Part shown: in pieces, positions 49,091 to 60,158 of the stretch
Layout of the letters: each line of letters begins with the position of its first letter
Position numbering within the stretch: position 1 is the first letter of the stretch
Assembly: GCA_029204225.1 (NCBI GenBank)
Contig: CM055099.1
Span: 51,727,298-51,791,297, forward strand
Source: Diphasiastrum complanatum
Lineage: Eukaryota; Streptophyta; Lycopodiopsida; Lycopodiales; Lycopodiaceae
Length of the DNA stretch: 64,000 nucleotides
Direction of reading: 5' to 3'
Translations under genes and position numbers: made by a program
The notes under the pieces: generated by a model
The model's input: the letters and a program-made list of their open reading frames with translations, nothing else
Databases searched by the model: none
Told to the model about the DNA's origin: nothing

Positions 49091-50743
49091 GTGAATAAAA
49101 ACCTATGATATGATTCTACAAATGTGATTTATGACTTTCAAGAGACTAGATTTGAACATCTTCAATAATCTAGAATGATCTACAAAAGATCTAGCTCACA
49201 AACATAAGAATCAATCTTCACACTAATGACTAGTCACTTGGAAACTTTGCTTTGATCACTAAGACAAAAGCACACAATATTTGAATCAAATCACAAAGGA
49301 AATCAGATCCAATCTCCTATTGGACTCACCAACTCTTTCTTTTGAAAGTTGAAATGGATATGAAAAGATTTGACACCTAGATTTTCCTTTTCACTTGACT
49401 AGTTCTCACAACACTTGAGATTCTTGAACAAAAGATGGGTTTTGTTTCAAACACATGAAAATCAAACTTAATCACTTCTTTTGGACTCACTCTTGACCCA
49501 AATAGTCTCACTCTTGAGATTTAGAATGAATTTGATTTGATTTGACAATAAACTATACCATCAGTATTTCACAAAGCTTAAAAAATTTAGACAACTAGAG
49601 ATTCACAAAGATCTCAACCATGCATGAATACTCAAATATGGACTCCTCATTCTAGACATCCAATGGGATCACAAATTGACCCTCACACTCTCACAAAGAA
49701 AGTTGAATAGACTTAATTTGGGTTTCATACATTCTATGTCAGTTTTTGCTCAACAAATTGAAGTCTATCACTCCTATTGGATTCCACCAATTACTCTACC
49801 TTTTAAGACTTGGAATGACATTCAAAATCAAAAGTTGTGATTTTTCTCACTAAGATATTGTGCTTCAAAGAGCTAATGCCACTTAGAAATATTTGATCAC
49901 TTAGGAGAAGACAAACTCTCCACCAATAACAACACAAAATGAGCTTCTAGATCTTGCCCTCTACAAAGGAAGGAACTCTTAGAAAATTGGATCTCTCTCT
50001 ACACATTTGTCATAGACACCTTAATGACTCTTTTCAAACCTTACAATCACTCAAACAAATTGAGTCGGGTTGAACAATGTGACTTGGATCTCAATCTCTT
50101 TTCTAGAACTCTCAATTTAAGCCAATCTATGTCAAATTCTACAAAAGATTTGCCTAGATGTTCTATATGCACTAAAAACTCTCAAAGGTTTCACTTGGAG
50201 GACAGATCCAAAGATGTTTTCTAGCAAATTGATGCTTCTAAACTTGACCCTATCACTCTTGAACAAATCTAGAGTGATGGTACAATGGATTTCAACCTCT
50301 CACCTTGCATATCACTCCTTAATCTATGATTTTTAGCAAAATCTCTCTTAACTTCAACATACACTCAAAAAATCAGAGAAGATCAATTAATGCACCTACT
50401 TCAAGCTTCAATTTTAATTTTTTGGCTAATCTAATCAAAGAACTAATCAGAGGATTAGATTTACTATAGAAAATGCTTGATTTTGCACTAAAAATCACTC
50501 AAATTGGGTGTGTGAGTCAAATTCTACAAATTTCTAAAATTTCTCAGCCAAAACCGGATCTGTATGGCCTCACACGTATGAAAAGAGTTACTACAACCCA
50601 CAACAAGATCTGGACCAAAAATTTTGAGGATAGCTATCAAATCCAACTCGCTACACAAAATTTGACTAGTTTCCAAAAAAACTGCTAATTTTGGCATTGG
50701 TTTGGATTAACCCTATCAATTTCAACAAAACCTCTTGTACTAG
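49091..50743 (-). other. Outer element 5' leader, nothing recognised
   Basis: About 1.65 kb between the zinc-knuckle ORF and the primer-binding site; no domain or strong ORF on the minus strand. Confidence 0.5.
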
Positions 50744-50755
50744 GCTCTGATACCA
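50744..50755 (-). other. Primer-binding site of the outer element
   Basis: Minus strand TGGTATCAGAGC, complementary to the 3' part of plant initiator Met-tRNA, directly adjoining the 5' LTR. Confidence 0.93.
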
Positions 50756-51571
50756 TGTGAAAAAAGTGCAAAAAGGACCAAGAGTGGATCCTAATCTGAT
50801 CCTCAAGAGGTATTGGTTGTCAGATTACTTGATCTATCAATCTACTTCAGATTAAGATCAATCTAGATAAATTCTAGACACAAAATCCTAACAAGAACAA
50901 TCATTAATTGCAGGTAAGTGTACTTTCTGGTTTCACACGTGTGAAACACTATCTGGATACGGACTCCAACTTGAAAATCAAGTACACATTGATAGAACCT
51001 CAAAACAATCAAAACAAATGTAGACAAATGGAGAGAATCACTCAAAATTGCTTCCAAAACCAAGATTGGTGTCTCACATTGATTATGGCCAAATGTGGCT
51101 CTATATATACAATAAGTGGGAGCTCCTGGTACTGATCATCCCTCTGATCCCACATGTGTGAAGGTGCTTTGTCATATGATGATTCATCATGCAAAATTGA
51201 CACTTGGACGAAACCTTCTATTTTGAGCACTTTTGGTCCATTTTTCTTCTATATGGAGATCTACTTGGAAATCTTCTAGAAGTCAAAATTCGCCTACTTC
51301 AGCTTATTCCACACATGTGAGCTGTCCTCTACACATGTGATATGACACCTAACCATAGGATGTGGCTCATGCAATCAATAGATTGATGCCATGTGTCATA
51401 TGTCTAGAAAACTAAATTTTGGCCTTTTTAGTCACTAGAACTTGAATTAAATCATATGTACAACCTATATGATTATGGTATTTTCACACATGGGAACAGG
51501 CTCCACACATGTGTGTTTATCTATATACAAGATTTTTGGCCTCTACCAAGCTTATTTTTACATTTTTCACA
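50756..51571 (-). repeat. 5' LTR of the outer element (undisturbed copy)
   Basis: 816 bp. Contains five CACRTG words: CACGTG at 50936 inside the 18-bp palindrome GTTTCACACGTGTGAAAC (50930-50947), and CACATG at 51151, 51312, 51332 and 51506. The empty site of the inner Copia insertion is GGAAC at 51493-51497. Confidence 0.93.
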
Positions 51572-51576
51572 TTCAT

Positions 51577-52100
51577 TCCATGATGGAACATAGTCACATA
51601 TGCCATCAGGCACAAGATTTGTCGGAAAATCAAGAACATTCAAATTTGCACTATATGCCTCTTGTTTTCCCTTTCTTGTACAACCATGAAGACCATAATA
51701 TTTCAACTTCCTATTAGTGGATTCAATTCCAATGTGATGGATCTTTTTGCGCAACCCCAAGCGATATTCAATATACATCCATCTATTAAGTGCACCTGAC
51801 CACAAGACAATAAATTCATATGCGAGAACAAAACTACATTATTTTGTTTCAACAATGTGTCATTATATTCAGGTATGTAGATTAATTTATGACATTTAAT
51901 TAAAAAAACCTTTGATCTTGACTTATATGATGCAATAGGCAAAGGTCGATAATCATATTCTTCATGCCTCCGTTTATGAGGCACTTTGCCAGAAGTTGTG
52001 AATCATTCTGATTCTCAATTTGTTTATTCAAGTGTGCTTTTCTAACATGCTTCCTTTTGGCATATCTCGATGCTTCTAGTGTGGTGCATTCTCTGAAATT
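51577..52100 (-). pseudogene. Methyltransferase-like gene, upstream part (catalytic-type motif)
   Basis: Minus-strand exonic blocks. One starts after a TTTCAG acceptor (about 52100) and reads LEASRYAKRKHVRKAHLNKQ, then after a 1-nt frame change KVPHKRRHEEYDYRPLPIAS. Another starts after TGGTCAG (about 51800) and reads ALNRWMYIEYRLGLRKKIHH, KLKYYGLHGCTRKGKQ, NLNVLDFPTNLVPDG and CDYVPSWNE. It is then cut by the outer LTR element; the frame resumes unchanged at 41773. LDFPTNL sits where beta-class amino-methyltransferases have (D/S/N)PP(Y/F), and the following W...L...L...W pattern fits. Here the motif is D-F-P-T, so even before the insertion catalysis may have been altered. Confidence 0.45.
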
Positions 52101-52650
52101 ATGTATAATTCAAAGGAATATTTAGACTATAGAAAAAGAAATTGAATGCTAACATTGACACATATCATAATCTAAACATACTGTAGCTTAGAATCCAAGG
52201 CATTAGCAACATCCACAACATCCACGGGGATAGAAATCATTGGCGCATTCATAGTCAACTGGCCTTTCAAATGTAACTCATAAAGGCCTTTCTCCTCCAA
52301 TGGGCAATCACACTATGGAAAATCTAACCACCACGGATTATTGGCTACCTCTCACTCACTAATCCCTTGGTCTTGCTTTAGGATGTACTTTTAGGAGTAC
52401 ATGGACTTGCTAGCGGAGTCAACGAAGCACCAAGAACTCAAAATATCCGGCATTCTACTAATTTCATTCTTGTCAACTGATTGCTTTACAAACCTTTTTG
52501 CAAACAATAAAACAAAATCAAAATCAAAGTCCTTGGTTAAAAAAAGATGGATTTGAATTGCTAATGCACTGAAATAAAATTATTACCTCCAAACAAGTCT
52601 TTCCGCACTATTCGTAACATCAGGTTGATCTTTTCTCTCTCGAGAAAGAT

Positions 52651-52854
52651 CTACTTTCCAAAGATGCAGCTATCACAGATAGGGAGATCAACCTTACCAG
52701 AAGGATAGTCGAGATCAAGGACCATGGATTGTCTGGAGATGTTCATAATAGATGCATGATTCAAATGTCCTAAGCGATGATGCCATAATAATGCTTTATT
52801 GACTGGAACAGAGGTTTTCAAGACTTGATTAGACTTAGAATAGCAATGTGCCAA
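52651..52854 (-). pseudogene. Copia GAG-pre-integrase scrap
   Basis: Minus strand: VNKALLWHHRLGHLNHASIM and LPICDSCIFGK, the HHCC region before integrase. It is abruptly followed on its right by an opposite-orientation integrase scrap. Confidence 0.85.
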
Positions 52855-52924
52855 TCTATATAAGTAGCTCTGCCTCTTGCCGAGTGCAAGGATCTTATTA
52901 CTCCTATCAACTATTTTGCATTGA

Positions 52925-53180
52925 TCAGATTCAAATTCTACTCAGTCAAATGGTCTTGCTGAGAGAAAGAACAAAATCTTAGTTGAATCGGCAAAGAAGT
53001 GCATGTTATCACATGCGACACTTCCGAAGTGCTTTTGGGCTGAAGTTGTTTCAACAGCAACCTATATTCAGAACAGATGTTCTACTAAAGGCCTCTCAAA
53101 CAAAACACCATTCGAAGTTTGGATAGGTACCAAACCTTCTTTATCAAACTTATGAGTTTTTGGATGTAGTGCTTTTGCGT
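52925..53180 (+). pseudogene. Copia integrase scrap, plus strand
   Basis: Plus-strand reading SNGLAERKNKILVESAKKCM, FWAEVVSTATYIQNR and NKTPFEVWIGTKPSLSNL, with a stop before VFGCSAFA. This is the C-terminal half of a Copia integrase core, back to back with the minus-strand scrap to its left. Confidence 0.85.
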
Positions 53181-53199
53181 AGATTCCTCGTAATCTCAG

Positions 53200-53830
53200 C
53201 ACATGGTGACTGCAGTCCAAATGAAAAATCCTCGTATATTGCTTCCATCCACCTGCTCATCAAGTCATTACTCATATTTTCCCATATTGGATCCCATAAA
53301 GTTTTCTTGTGATCCCTTACCAACATGCGTTTGTTTGAAGATGTTGTCAAGGACAATATGAAGTAACCTTTTTCCATTATGTAACCTTCAGTTTTGTATG
53401 TGCTTTTCAAATGTAGTCTTTCACTACCAACAGTTCTAATTGTTGTATTTTGGTAAACACGACATAGGGGGATCAAAGGAGGGGGGTAGGTCGATGCAAA
53501 CGAAGCTCATTCAAAGTGACAGATAACATATCTAAATGAAATGACAATGATACCACCCCTATCTCATCGTCAATACTTTTGGCCCCTCATTTGTTGTTGG
53601 TAGATGACCGCTCTCGTGTTTGGATGACTATTTCCTTATCAAGGCTAGGAGGGGATGCCAATATGTCCTCCTCCACCAAAGGTATGCTTTCATTAACGAC
53701 AACCAATGCAATAGCCATATCCTTTTCATGGCTAATCGGTTCACACACTATGGCATCTTCAGTGACATCATCACCTACTTCTAGTATAACATCATTGTGT
53801 TTAACCTAAAATTTCACATTTCCAAACCTA
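53200..53830 (-). pseudogene. Possible N-terminal exon(s) of the methyltransferase-like gene
   Basis: Minus-strand open stretches with coding character. 53830-53580 includes NDVILEVGDDVTEDAIVCEP, PLVEEDILASPPSLDKEIV and RERSSTNNK-stop. After a frame change at a C-rich run near 53470, 53476-53200 includes RTVGSERLHLKSTYKTEGYI, LVRDHKKTLWDPIWENMSND and LMSRWMEAIYEDFSFGLQ. Orientation and position agree with an upstream part of the 52100-51577 gene, but no splice path was established and no domain is recognised. Confidence 0.3.
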
Positions 53831-54419
53831 TCAATAAAAAATCTTGTTGTTTAAATGCAATAACAAATTAGTCCATTATGGAATTGTTGATGAGTTAGTT
53901 TACCTCCAGCAAATTAGTAAAGACAACAGCCGTGCTAGCAATGTCAGTCACCTCAACATTGTCCATTGTTCATTGCAAACGTGCTTGATACTTGGTCAAA
54001 ACCATGTTGTGTTTACCAGATTAAAAACAAGTTATTGATTTTATTTGTTAAAGTTGGTCATTGATAGAGTTGCACCTGCTGTTCCATAATAGTGAGCTAT
54101 GCAATATACAAAAAGTGCCTTTGATAAAATAAAAATTCCAGTTTCTACAATGTTAAGGATTGTATACATTACTTATGTTTAGATGCATATAATAACCATT
54201 CATTATTGTGTGGAACCTGTTTTTATCATTGTTTCTGGTTTTGTGACATTGGTTCTACAGTTCTGGCAGACTAGAACCGGAATTTTAACATGGAATTTCT
54301 AGATTGACACCAGGTGTTTCTCCTATCATAGTGGCTTGATTGTTGCCCACTTGCAAATTTTTCCATCTATTCTACGCTCGATCTAGAAGCTACAGAGGCT
54401 GTCATGGCTCGATAGAAGT

Positions 54420-56077
54420 AGCTATCAAGCGAGGAGTGAAGGAAGTTGTCAAAGCGGTGCGAAAGGGCCAAAATGGGTGAGTAGTACAAATTTGAGTTTT
54501 ATGTATTTATCTTGATTTTCATTTATTTGGACTCATGCCAGCTTCCCACTTCTCTTAGGAAAGCTACTGCTTTAACACCATAGTTGCAAACGCACACGTA
54601 TGAATGGGTGGCTATCTGTCTGTACCGCACTGCAATATGTATGCGTACAGAAAATGGGTACATGATCCACACGTGCTTGTAAATTTTTTTGCTAACCTTA
54701 TAAAAAACCTAAAGACACAAATTGAGTAGATGAAGCATAATCAAACCGCCTATAAATTTGAAATTTAGTGCTAGAACTATTTGTATGAAGTTATGTTGAT
54801 TGATTGTATGTTAATCGAACCATATGTTTTGCAGTGTATGAGAGCAGAAAACTTTGGCATACTTCAAATACTAATGTGGGCATATATGTTGCAACATTGG
54901 ATCACATGTTAAACGTTATCCATGGACTTGTAGCAATGGCATTCTGCTCTGATGTTTGGAACTACTTCTTAGATAAGTTCATTACATGTTTGATTACCTA
55001 TAGATTTGTAAATATAGGATTCGTTTACTTGTTTCAGCCTTCCTAAGTTTTAGCAATATGCCTAGAACATGATCTAGATTTCAGTAAAGTTAAAAGAGTA
55101 TCAGTCCACAAGTCATAAAACATTTAGCAATTGAATTTGATAGTGGCATGGCTGAAGGTCAGCCAAGACATAAGTGGTCACTATTTTATTTATGTGGCAA
55201 TGATTCATATTTCATTCAATCTATTGCTATTTTTGAAGCCCGAGATTATCAAGATTTTCTTTTAAGAGGCTTTCTTTTGCCTCGGTTCTATGCCGATTCA
55301 TTCACAGCACTTGCAGCCACATTTTTTTGGTGTTCTAGACTTGATTTCATAATAGCAAACATATTATCAGTACATTTTCATTTATTAGAAACATTTCGGG
55401 ATATGCAAAGACAATTAAATTCAAGTTTAGTCCACTTTAAGTTTAGCATAACAAGAATTAACTACCGAGTAAACTTTGTATTGCCCTGTTATTCAGCCTC
55501 CATGAGGCATGTAGCAAAAGATCACAATTTGAATGAATGGATGGAGTTGAAAAGTTCAGCAGACACTCTGATTCATGAAGACTGGTTTTCTTATACTAAT
55601 GTGAATTGGCAACAATCTCACCTTCTAAGGTATGTTTGTTTCCTTGTATTGTTTGCAGATTATGTGTTATTGCAGGTGACATTTCGCCAATAGATGTAAT
55701 CACTCACCTTCCAATTCTGTTTGAGGAAGCAGATGTTCCCTACATCTACATAGCCTCCAAAGAAGTGCGTGCCTTTTAGAAGTTAATGGAAGTGTCTGAT
55801 ATTGTTGATATAGTATTTTCTTTCTTTTAAATTCAGTTTAAGTTACATCTATATCTGTCTATTTTCTAATGCCTCTGCATCAATCTCTCAGGATCTTGGA
55901 GGTGCTGCAGTTCAGAAAAGGCCTGCTTGCTGTATGCTTGTGTTGCCTGAGCCTTTGAAGTGTGAAGTATGTCAAGAAGAAAAAACAAAGTTCAAAGAAG
56001 ATTATGATGATGTTGTCAAGGAAGTTAGGGTCCTAGCATCCTCATTTTATGTATGTGCCAAGAAAGTTTCTTTCTGA
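54420..56077 (+). CDS. NHP2: NHP2-like H/ACA snoRNP protein (L7Ae family), 5' exon not found
   Basis: Three joined exons: up to 54476 (start unresolved, about 54420), 55659-55764 and 55892-56077. Introns begin GTGAGT and GTGCGT and end TTTGCAG and CTCTCAG; phases close (AATGG + A gives Asn-Gly). The product reads AIKRGVKEVVKAVRKGQNG, LCVIAGDISPIDVITHLPIL, FEEADVPYIYIASKE, DLGGAAVQKRPACCMLVLPE, and a Lys/Glu-rich tail ending KKVSF-stop. This is the L7Ae RNA-binding core of NHP2, which binds kink-turn-like RNA in H/ACA particles guiding rRNA pseudouridylation in the nucleolus. The usual N-terminal segment (PLAGKK-type) is absent nearby. Sequence just before 54420 shows family-like residues in two frames with stops, so the copy may be a pseudogene or have a distant first exon. 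A GTATGT near 56050 could be one more donor. Confidence 0.75.
55148..55630 (+). CDS. Unrecognised ORF inside the NHP2-like intron
   Basis: An ATG-initiated open frame (MAEGQPRHKWSLFYLCGNDS) stays open to 55693, 181 codons, overlapping the next NHP2-like exon in another frame. It has evenly mixed residues including FLLRGFLLPRFYADSFTALA, RLDFIIANILSV, YRVNFVLPCYSASMRHVAKD and WMELKSSADTLIHEDWF. Such length is uncommon by chance in AT-rich intronic DNA. I do not recognise the family. An endogenised viral capsid-type fragment or transposon remnant is possible but unproven. Confidence 0.35.
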
Positions 56078-57224
56078 AGCATTAGATGATATGCTCCAAA
56101 TTTGGTAGAATATTGTGAAAGAAGCCTTTGCAATCTACTCCATTTTGTAATTGTTGTGTCCTCTATAGTTGTGGTATAGATGTTCACGCAACAAAGCTTA
56201 TTGACAGCAACTTAAATTGCGATACATTTTTCTTATAAACATGCAATCTCAAGATCATTATTGTTATTGGGAAGTTAGCTTTTAGACCACTTGAGTGCAG
56301 GGTAATTTTTTTTGTGGTCTTAAGTATTACATAAACTGCAATGTGTGGCAGCTTTTTGGAAATGAAGCTTTAAAAACCTGAACCTCAATTGCATACATGA
56401 AGATTGCAAATAAGTCAATTTGATACCTTTTCACATAATTAGGTTTTTCCAATATCATACTTTGGCATGCTGCTGCTCTCAGCAAGGCTGAGTCAAGTTA
56501 TCTTTAGTGGTGCTGATTGCCATGCTTTGTACTAAGGTTTTGAGCAAGCTGAAATGATGAAATGTAAACTTTCCTTATTTATTCCATGAGGAAGAAGGGA
56601 CTTTATTTGAATGCCTAGCCTTCATCATCTCTGAGTCTGCCCTTCACCTTCAGATAAGCAATAGAAACTCAATATTTTGGTCGTTGTACAAATTTATCAT
56701 CAAATCTGGATATATGTTTGTGCATATGACTTGCAGTCTTGCACCTACTCTAGGATGTTGATAATGTGAGTAGGGATGGGTTAGCATTTGATCCATGCTT
56801 TGGTTGAGGAAGCCGATAGTCTAAGACTTTGTGGTTGGACTCAATAGGGTTGAAAATTATACATCTTTTCTTATGTTGGTTATTATTGTCGACATAACAT
56901 TGATTGGAACAATAATTTATTAATGCATTCCAAATGCATTAGTCATAAATTTGTACCAAAATTTATTTAGGATAAATTAGTGCATTTTACTTCAATAGAA
57001 AGGAATATTTAGGCTACATTCATATCATACGTCATTGTAGAACTCTACAATAAATTATGCGCATTATTCAATACAAAGCAAGCCACTTGAGGTTGCATTT
57101 GCCATAATTTCCTAGAAAAAATCAATATAAAGATCAAAATTTGTACATACGCACCAACATTTAGTTATAAAAGTCATATTATTTCAACCTCTATATTCAA
57201 ATGTGCCATTGTGTGTGTGTGAGT

Positions 57225-57308
<84 letters not shown>

Positions 57309-58205
57309 TTTCACATAGTCCCTCTTAACAACTCAAAAACAAACCCTTGAAAATCTTTTGTTTTATAGCAACATAAAAAGTAATGTAAAGTGAAGCTAGT
57401 TTGAGGATATTAGTTGTTACCTGTCACCATCTCACAACACAAAATTGCTCGGGTTTTTTAAGTGAGGAGAACACGTGTCATAGTTGAGCATCAATTGTTA
57501 TCCATGTTCGAAACTAAATTTATTACACATTAACTTAAAAATAAAATTCAACATTAATTGTCCAGTATTTCCTACCATTAACTTTTACTAGCGATTTGTT
57601 ATGTTGTGAAAGAACCATATGAATGTAGAAGCCAAAATGATCAGCATTAGGACAAGAAAATGTATCTTCACATAACATAGCTTAGTTTATGAGAATACGT
57701 CGTAATCATTCACTTAATGTATGGTTTGGAAATATCTATGGGTATCAAAGCATTTTCGTGTCGTATTGATTTCCTTAGGTGTCGAGAATGAATCATGATA
57801 GCCCCAAGAGTATTGTACATAGTTTGGGCAAATCCATGCCATGTGAGCATATAATGTACAACATCACAAGGGTCTTTAACATGATGTTTCAGCTATATTT
57901 GTCAAATAATGTATGGGAATGTAAAGTTGCATCAAAACCCTAATTCTACGATTGGTTTATTTGTGTGGTACAAAATAACAGTCTAGTTTCCTAGGTTTCA
58001 AAACCCTAAAACGACTCTATAAACGGTATTTAGATTTCATAACGACAATAAAAGTATATTACTATTTAGCATAATACTTGAATGTGGTGTGAGGATACGT
58101 CTTGAGAACTAGCCATATTTCACCTAGTAAGGAGTACACATGCAATTCAAAAACACAATGGTAGAAAGGATAACCATTCGTGCACATACGCATTCAAGAC
58201 GACAA
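56078..58205. other. Intergenic, mostly unrecognised
   Basis: Sequence 3' of the NHP2-like gene. It contains the (GT)n-(GA)n microsatellite at 57210-57306 and no recognisable coding sequence. Confidence 0.45.
57210..57306. repeat. (GT)n-(GA)n microsatellite
   Basis: GT-rich run at 57210-57269 followed by GA at 57269-57306. Confidence 0.97.
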
Positions 58206-58560
58206 ATCAGTAATGCCCGATCATTTTAAACGTTATACATTGGATGATGTGGTTATCATGTTACCTAAAACACATCGTGAACTCGAAGAACACGTGCCAG
58301 ACTCGAAAGATATTTACGATGGCCCAGCTAGGACATAGCTAATGAATTTTGTCGAACCAGGAGAACCACAAAAGATTGTACATGTCGGATCACAACTTAA
58401 TCCTGAACAATATCAAGCACTCCGCATGTTACTTATTAAGTATCAAGAAACTTATCAAGATCTAAAAGGGGTATTCCAAAGTCAGTTATTGAACATACCA
58501 TATCTTTAGTACGTAATGCAATTCCAAAGGTTACAAAGTTCTACTCATATCATATTTAGA
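58206..58560 (+). pseudogene. Ty3/gypsy pol scrap, related to the intron 5 element
   Basis: Plus strand: MPDHFKRYTLDDVVIMLPKT, IYDGPART, VHVGSQLNPEQYQALRMLLI and KYQETYQDLKGV. This corresponds to the connector and the start of reverse transcriptase at about 15680-15960. Stops follow BPART-equivalent residues and a frameshift occurs near 58470. It is the same family as the gypsy remnant in D27-like intron 5. Confidence 0.85.
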
Positions 58561-59594
58561 CAATGTTTGTAAAGTTTTAATCGTATATATTTCAAACTGG
58601 CTAAAAGATCTGGTGTAGTCACGTGTGCTGGTGTTAGGGCAAATCCATGCCACTCTAACCCATGTGAATCTTGTGAAGAATAATCAGATCAGTAATATCC
58701 AATCAATCTCTAATATCTTTGATTACTTAAGATGGCACATCTAGCACCATTGACAATATAGAAATCTTGCTCTAACCATGCATAGAAGCCATAAACTCTA
58801 ATAGATCTTGACAAAATCAGATATGAATAATAAAGTACTGTTGTTGTCCGCACAAAACCACGTGTGAATCCAACAACCATCAAACAATTGCATTCTACAC
58901 ACAAAAATTCAAGATATCAATACTATAGTAATACCTCAAAGAGATCTCATGTATAGGCATGAATGAGAGAAGAGAGAGAGAATGTATCTCTTCCCACATG
59001 TGCCCAATATGACACCTACACGGGCAAAGTAATTTATTATATGGCTGAATAGTGCGAATAATTAGATAATAGGGCACGTCCATGTCATACTAATCTTTAC
59101 ACCGGTTTGCTTATGCAACATTGGTTACGTATCGCTATACTCCGTCTTGAGCATATTCATGCTTTCCAGGAACATTCAAGTCGGTCCATGGTATGTAGGA
59201 CTACGTTAGGAATAGATTTAGTTAACTACTTATTAGGGCCTTCAAAGATTTTTACCAAGGTATTAAGGGAGATCCATGTCATTCTAATCCTTTTGTAAAA
59301 AGTTATGTATCTTACGCATGTCCATGCTATCTAAGAACGTTTTGTTGAAAACCTTAAATTTGGATCTGGATACAAATGCTTAAGAATGGTGTAGGATAGT
59401 ACTTTTACGGTTTGTAATAAGCAAGCAATCCTAATTGACATTTTATGAGCTTTAAATCAAAACAAAATGTATATAATGGACAAAGTGGAATGCACCTGTC
59501 TAGCTAGCAAATCTCATTGACCTGCATTGGTGAAACAATAATATACATGTGGACCAATCAAGACATCAAAACCACATTTTGTCTATCATTGTTC
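58561..59594. other. Unrecognised sequence with a dispersed TCCATGYCAT motif
   Basis: Variants of GGGCAAATCCATGCCAT and GATCCATGTCATTCTAATCC recur near 58638, 59067, 59266 and 59313, and also at 57830. No coding motif. Confidence 0.4.
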
Positions 59595-59614
59595 ACTCTC
59601 TCTTTCTCTCTCTT

Positions 59615-59671
<57 letters not shown>
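59595..59671. repeat. (CT)n microsatellite
   Basis: CT run with two interruptions at the left end. Confidence 0.97.
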
Positions 59672-59672
<1 letters not shown>

Positions 59673-60054
59673 ACAACTAGAGTAGTGTAATGTAATTTTG
59701 AGTTTCTTTGCTTATGCACAACTTGCAAAAGAACCTTGCAACACCAACGTCGCTACTTGCTTTTTTTTAGTGTTGGAGACGTAGCCTTAAATCACCATCC
59801 TTTTACTACACTGAAATGCTCCTTGGACATCATTGTAGCTCACTTTTAATTTCTTCAATATTAAAGGTACTAATATTTTGATCAAGAGATCAAATGTTGC
59901 TTATAAATTACCCTATAGTAAGTTCCAACCCACTGCTGATTGTATTCAACTCAATCAATATTAAGCTTATTGAAGCCCAATACATGAAATCAGCCTTGTG
60001 GGGCACGACAACAAAGAGAGATAATACTAATAGTCAAATGAAGGGTGGTCTTCA

Positions 60055-60158
60055 CGAATGATTCTAGCAATGAGCTTAGAAGGGCCATTTGCACACACAC
60101 ATCATTCGAATGATTCTAGCAATGAGCTTAGAAGGGCCATTTGCACACACACATCATT
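60055..60158. repeat. 52-bp perfect tandem duplication
   Basis: 60055-60106 and 60107-60158 are identical copies beginning CGAATGATTCTAGCAATGAG, so the duplication is recent. Confidence 0.97.

Larger units (their letters stand above)
41774..51571 (-). mobile_element. Nonautonomous LTR retrotransposon with a nested Copia in its 3' LTR
   Basis: The LTRs are 41774-47259 (799 bp once the inner element and one TSD copy are removed) and 50756-51571 (816 bp). Both start TGTG..AAAAAGTGCAAAAAGG and end TTTTTCACA. The target-site duplication TTCAT lies at 41769-41773 and 51572-51576. The PBS, on the minus strand TGGTATCAGAGC (50755-50744), directly abuts the right LTR, so that is the 5' LTR. A purine-rich GAGGAG lies just before the 3' LTR (about 47264). 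The 3.5-kb interior encodes no protease, integrase or reverse transcriptase, so mobilisation would need another element's proteins. LTR copies differ by a few percent plus an indel of about 20 bp near 51300. Confidence 0.93.
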
